Shown here piece by piece: positions 6,947 through 7,652 of a stretch of 7,652 nt of DNA. Source of the stretch: an uncultured Lachnospiraceae bacterium. Lineage in GTDB: Bacteria > Bacillota > Clostridia > Lachnospirales > Lachnospiraceae. Location: positions 1 through 7,652 of the forward strand of contig CABQGZ010000148.1 in assembly GCA_902463835.1 (NCBI GenBank). Reading direction: 5' to 3'. Made by a program: the position numbers and the translations under genes. The first letter of the stretch is position 1; the number at the start of each line of letters is the position of its first letter. Below the pieces are notes generated by a model, which saw nothing but the letters and a program-made list of their open reading frames with translations, searched no databases and had not been told where the DNA came from.

Positions 6947-7096
6947 GCCCAGGAGAACAGGTATCCCCATAGCAGACCCTTGCAAAACGTCGGCACTTAG
7001 CGAACAGGCCATGAAATGGACTGTGAGGTTAGTGTCCGCTACGTTTGTGCACGGAGCGAGAGCGCGTCTGATATGGGGATACCTGTTCTCCTGGGC
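6947..7096 (-). repeat. Palindromic element B (150 nt), inverted copy of element A
   Basis: The arms 6947-6977 and 7066-7096 are reverse complements at 30 of 31 positions (the exception is G6972 opposite A7071). The apical stem is CAGGCCAT (7005-7012) with ATGGACTG (7016-7023) around GAA, with one mismatch. On the minus strand it aligns with element A. A 37-nt block (7029-7065) and a 29-nt block (6973-7001) are identical to A's 6540-6576 and 6605-6633, while the outer arms and apical region differ. Read in the direction of hprK transcription, it has the same orientation that A has relative to ytfJ. Confidence 0.88.
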
Positions 7097-7158
7097 GGCC
7101 CTAGAGTGCATGAGACCTGGGATGGGCGGCCCTAGTGCGAGAGAAACATGGGGATGCC
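7093..7158. repeat. Decayed arm-like direct repeats beside element B
   Basis: GGGCGGCCCTAG occurs at 7093-7104 and 7124-7135, 31 bp apart, and the similarity runs on into TGC and GAGA after a 2-bp gap. A sequence close to the arm core, CATGGGGATGCC (7147-7158), follows 10 bp before the hprK stop. The group mirrors the tandem arm repeats next to ytfJ, but in a more degenerate state. Confidence 0.7.
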
Positions 7159-7168
7159 CGTTACATTT

Positions 7169-7652
7169 CTATGGCAGGCGCTTCAAGAAATTTTCTCCGG
7201 AATTATATCCCATCTGCAGCTCCCGCCGCTTCAGGGCAGCGGCTTCCAAAATGACGGCCAGATTCCTTCCGGGCCGGACGGGAATATCGTAGTTGACAAT
7301 CTGGTTGCCCAGGATATCCACGTAATTGGTCTCGATACCGATTCTGTCGTAGGACTCATAATTATCCCATTCCTTTAAGGTAACGATCAGATCCAGAGTC
7401 ATGGTTTCGCGCATGGCCTGCACACCAAACATATGCTTCACATCGATGATGCCGATGCCGCGCAGCTCCATATAGTCCTTGATTCTTTCCGGAGCTTTTC
7501 CAAACAAGGTTTTTTCACTGGGACGATATATTTCCACTGCGTCGTCGGAAACCATCCGGTGACCGCGCTTCAGCAGTTCAAGAAGAGCTTCGCTTTTCCC
7601 GATGCCGCTTTCGCCACGGATAAATACGCCGGTTCCGTTGATGTCCACCAGA
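7169..7652 (-). CDS. hprK: HPr kinase/phosphorylase, C-terminal half; 5' end outside window
   Basis: About 161 C-terminal residues are visible, roughly half of the usual ~310. The frame stays open to the right edge (a CTG Leu codon precedes GTG at 7648, and LVDI fits the family), so that GTG is internal. Visible motifs are the Walker A loop GESGIGKS (7592-7615), SDDAVEI with the conserved acidic residues just after it, the family signature ELRGIGIIDVKHMFGVQAM, and the C-terminal IPVRPGRNLAVILEAAA region. The enzyme phosphorylates and dephosphorylates the regulatory serine (Ser46) of HPr. In Firmicutes this controls CcpA-dependent carbon catabolite repression and PTS sugar uptake. It converges on ytfJ, and downstream of its stop are the arm-like repeats and element B rather than an obvious simple terminator. 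Confidence 0.96.
   Translation of the reverse strand, partial: LVDINGTGVFIRGESGIGKSEALLELLKRGHRMVSDDAVEIYRPSEKTLFGKAPERIKDYMELRGIGIIDVKHMFGVQAMRETMTLDLIVTLKEWDNYESYDRIGIETNYVDILGNQIVNYDIPVRPGRNLAVILEAAALKRRELQMGYNSGENFLKRLP

Larger units (their letters stand above)
6444..7160. repeat. Composite inverted-repeat region filling the ytfJ-hprK gap
   Basis: The whole space between the convergent genes reads as an imperfect inverted repeat centred near 6800. From the outside in, it contains arm-like tandem repeats (6444-6508 and 7097-7160), two inverted ~150-nt palindromic elements (6509-6659 and 6947-7096), and a decayed A/T-rich centre. Inverted similarity still shows in the centre, for example TACTTTATTGGCAACT (6660-6675) against the reverse complement of 6931-6946 (12 of 16), and TCTGGTG at 6697-6703 against the reverse complement of 6884-6890. 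No reading frame here has a ribosome binding site or protein-like composition. Confidence 0.8.

Noticed and set aside
6509..7096. Target-site duplications around the two elements
   Set aside because: The immediate flanks of A (ending in GGGTC; beginning TACTT) and B (ending in TCGTA; beginning GGCCC) show no matching direct repeats, so insertion by a classical DDE transposase cannot be claimed.
7011..7378. Plus-strand reading frames over element B and the hprK end
   Set aside because: They overlap hprK antisense, which has clear catalytic motifs, and begin inside the palindrome.

Overview
The window looks like a chromosomal segment from a spore-forming, low-to-mid-GC Firmicute, most likely a Lachnospiraceae-type Clostridium relative. 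The reasons are the strong AGGAGG-type ribosome binding sites, a GerW/YtfJ sporulation protein, an HPr kinase/phosphorylase and a clostridial-type U32 protein. I assign it from protein character only and cannot name the species.

Layout. Bases 2-1294 hold the C-terminal part of a U32 (DUF3656-type) peptidase-family protein whose start lies left of the window. Next comes a SEDS glycosyltransferase (FtsW/RodA/SpoVE family, 1392-2768) whose 3' end overlaps a class B penicillin-binding protein (2704-4164). Together they form a polymerase/transpeptidase pair for peptidoglycan synthesis. A sigma-A-like promoter at 4172-4200, with a perfect 7-bp palindrome occupying most of its spacer and running into the -10 box, starts a second tight operon. 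That operon encodes a NUDIX hydrolase (4236-4688), an unrecognised 110-aa protein (4708-5040), a DUF2953 membrane protein (5045-5974) and a GerW/YtfJ-family sporulation protein (5985-6437). On the opposite strand, entering from the right edge, is the C-terminal half of HPr kinase/phosphorylase (7169-7652).

The 731-bp gap between the convergent stop codons of ytfJ and hprK is the unusual part. It holds no credible gene. It is organised as one large imperfect inverted repeat centred near 6800. Each half contains an approximately 150-nt element that is itself a long palindrome (A, 6509-6659; B, 6947-7096). The two elements share two identical unpaired-strand blocks (37 and 29 nt) but differ in their 31-nt outer arms, and four of those differences are compensated on the partner arm. 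The arm is also duplicated in tandem next to element A, and decayed arm-like repeats flank element B. Relative to transcription, each element lies in the same orientation downstream of its own gene. This could be a pair of REP/MITE-like dispersed elements, a structured 3'-end or terminator element, or an uncharacterised structured RNA. Sequence alone does not decide among these.
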